This document shows positions 62,066 to 64,000 of a DNA stretch of 64,000 bases, in pieces. The DNA lies in assembly GCA_043228905.1 (NCBI GenBank), contig JBHGNT010000005.1, forward strand, positions 19,406,001 to 19,470,000. Reading direction: 5' to 3'. The notes below the pieces were generated by a model. That model had not been told where the DNA came from and did not search any database. It saw only the letters and a program-made list of their open reading frames with translations. A program made the translations under genes and the position numbers. Origin of the DNA: Azolla caroliniana. Taxonomy: Eukaryota > Polypodiophyta. Positions within the stretch are counted from its first letter, which is position 1; every line of letters starts with the position of its first letter.

Positions 62066-63830
62066 GTGAGAAGGAAGACATGTCGAGCAAGTATGTCAGC
62101 TCAAGCAAGCAAAGAAGAACTCCGACCAACCCCAAGCACATAGTGTGATTATCCAACAAGAAGATGATAGAAAACTAGAAAACTCTTTTGAAGAAGAACC
62201 TGAACAAAACGGAGAACATGATGAAGAAGTTTACATTCAAGCATATCACGTAAACAGACATGAAGACAACCAAATTGAAGACGATAGTACCTGGTTCTTG
62301 GATACTAGGGCTATTCACCATCTAACATATCAAAAAGACTGGTTGGACAACTATCAAGAGCTCCCAATGCCATTGAAGATCATCTTTAGAGACAAAGGTT
62401 AAAAAGTGTAGTTGGGAAAGGTAATACCAAATTAAGGTTTATTAGTAATCATGTTGTACAAATTTCAGATATATACACATGGATATCATGTTCTCCCCCA
62501 CCTATTTATGGCATTGTAGCTTGGTCATCTACATACACCAACACTCAAGTTATGTCAAAATCAAGACCTGGTAAGAGGTTTACCTTCCACAATCTTTAAC
62601 TTTGTTGATATTTGTGAAGGATGTATGTATGGACAAATGGCTCAAAAGTCACTTCCATTAAGTATTGTGAAAGTATTTTTAGAATTTAAGCTATTGAACA
62701 CTAGAAGAATATAAGGTACAGAGCATTCACATTGGGAAAACAAATTAAAAGTAGGAGACGTGGAGAAAAGTAAAAGGAGAAAAAGCAGGCCACCAGAAAA
62801 CAGTCTCAAATAAACGCTCATAACTCTTTCGTTTAAAACCCAAATGTTCGGTTCAATTATGGATTGGAAAGCTCATGAAGTGAGCTATGTTTAGAATTTT
62901 ACATCTCTAAATTTGGACTCTGGTGAGGGAGATATGACAATGAGAAGGTCTTTGTGTCATAGCTAAAAATAGGACTCAATGTAAAACTTCTAAAAGGTGT
63001 GTGAAAAAGAAAGGATGGGGAGTAAATTATCTGGTAGGGGATACCTTTGTAATAAGCGTAGGGGAGTAATGTTGTGTTTGGGGGGTTTTGGTCTCTTTCT
63101 TTCTCGTTCGTGTATTGTGGTTCATGTGTTATCAATAGATCTTTGGAGGTTTGATTTTTTACATTGTCTTTCTCTCTTCTTTCTATCATCTTCATCAAGT
63201 ACCTCAAAGACAAAGAAACTAACTCAACTTGTTCACTTGGATGTATGTGAACCAATAACTCCCAACTCACTCTTTGGAGCAACGTACTGTATTACCTTCA
63301 TCAATAACACTTCACGATTCACTATGGTTAACTTTGTTAACAAAAAGGAAATGCATTCAAAGCATTTGTGCATATAGAAGCTTTGTTGAAAATCAAACAC
63401 AACTTAAAGTTAAAGTAATAAGAAGTGACAAGAAGAGATATCACATATTTGATTATTTGGAGCAACTAGATTCGCATACATACAACCTGCCAAGAGATCA
63501 AAACTTGAGGATTGGTGCATCAAAGGAAAATTTATTGGATATGGGGAGCCATATGGAGTAAAAGAATATAGAATTTACTTCCGGATTCAGGTAAAATAAG
63601 TTTTAGTCATTCTGTGAAGTTTGATAAAAAAAGTCTATTTTCTAGGTCATTATATGTAGTTAAAGCAACCAGGAGTAGGCATCCTACAAATGAAATCACA
63701 AATATAAGACTCCCTCAAGTAACAACAATGGAATCCAAAAACGATAGTACAACAAGTCCAAATGACATGCAACAACAAATCTATGGGATGAGCATCAACA
63801 ATATATTATTAGGAAATTTGCAGCACTGAT
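62066..63830 (+). pseudogene. copia K: gag end, protease, integrase
   Basis: After a decayed knuckle near 62070-62110 the open stretch 62145-62402 encodes an acidic linker and protease STWFLDTRAIHHLTYQ (DTG changed to DTR). Then come GKGNTKLRF-like pieces and the finger CEGCMYGQMAQKSLP near 62615-62660. The solo LTR J3 interrupts here. Integrase resumes at 63203 with KKLTQLVHLDVCEPI, NSLFGATYCITFINNTSRFT and a degraded core. Later GKFIGYGEPYGVKEYRIYF matches the post-integrase part. Frame changes and stops are frequent, and RT is not reached before 63830. Confidence 0.75.
62666..63197 (+). repeat. solo LTR of family J (J3)
   Basis: 532 bp, TGTGAAAGTA to TTCATCA. Flanks are AGTAT (62661-62665) and AGTAC (63198-63202), a TSD with one change. 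Removing it rejoins copia K in frame (KSLPLS then TSKTKK). Its first 300 bp match J1 and J2. Confidence 0.75.
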
Positions 63831-64000
63831 CTACACAACAATCACGGTGCGCTGACAACCAATGAAACCGAAAACTAAGGTAAGAAATGTAATCAATTAC
63901 CTCATTCTCAGATTCCAATCACACAAGATAAGGGGTTGATAGTCTCCGATTCCAAGTCCGTGACCAAATCAGCCACTCAAAGTCTCGAACCTAAGAAAGT
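63831..64000. other. no feature recognised at window end
   Basis: No ORF or known repeat supported. Confidence 0.4.

Overview
This window is repeat-rich plant nuclear DNA, almost entirely layered transposable elements. I found no host gene, rRNA or true tRNA gene. The plant origin is supported by Ty1/copia elements whose primer sites match initiator tRNA-Met (TGGTATCAGAGC), an L1-type LINE with a C-terminal zinc finger, 5-bp LTR target duplications and short TTTAGGG runs. No species is named; sequence alone does not decide one.

Layout. 1-5609: 3' part of a decayed copia element (family A) with a 714-715 bp tandem duplication at its 3' end. 5610-7088: unassigned DNA with a minisatellite, then a reverse-oriented copia LTR (family D). 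7089-9412: 5'-truncated L1-type LINE. 9411-10095: microsatellites and SINE-like tRNA-derived pieces. 10373-24660: a second LINE, split by a 4.0-kb long-TIR DNA transposon (12213-16213, itself holding a 315-bp MITE) and by a complete but inactivated copia element B (18614-24507, TSD ACATT). 24954-31717: minus-strand copia remnant E, holding a solo family-A LTR, which in turn holds a complete 5.67-kb Ty3/gypsy chromovirus (25504-31170). 31718-46879: copia element C, carrying a MITE, an integrase-deleted copia F (35607-40123), an intact-ORF copia G (40227-45748, minus) and a solo D LTR (45922-46386). 46880-48512: a third LINE fragment. 49198-54123: decayed copia H (minus). 54124-56900: no recognisable gene. 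57388-58379: copia fragment I. About 59360-62065: two copies of an LTR-gag unit (family J) facing each other. 62066-63830: copia K with a solo J LTR.

Most notable system. The chromovirus at 25504-31170 is the youngest insertion: its 430-bp LTRs read as identical, its TSD (GAGAC) is perfect, and gag and pol are open. It has no tRNA-type primer site. Instead, 12 nt just inside the 5' LTR (25936-25947) are the exact reverse complement of 12 nt (25722-25733) that begin 33 nt after the first base of the TATA box, where transcription should start. That is the layout of the self-priming Tf1/sushi group known from fungi and vertebrates. The gag-pol junction has GTTAAAC, a 6-nt spacer containing the gag stop, and an 11-bp stem, the arrangement of a -1 frameshift signal. 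Its protease and RT motifs also look more Tf1/sushi-like than like the usual angiosperm chromoviruses.

How the parts work together. Each intact LTR element encodes Gag, protease, RT/RNase H and integrase for its own copying. G and the chromovirus are the only ones that look coding-competent. F could only move with integrase from a relative such as G. The nesting gives relative ages: LINEs and C, E and K are oldest, then B, F, G and the solo LTRs, then the chromovirus.
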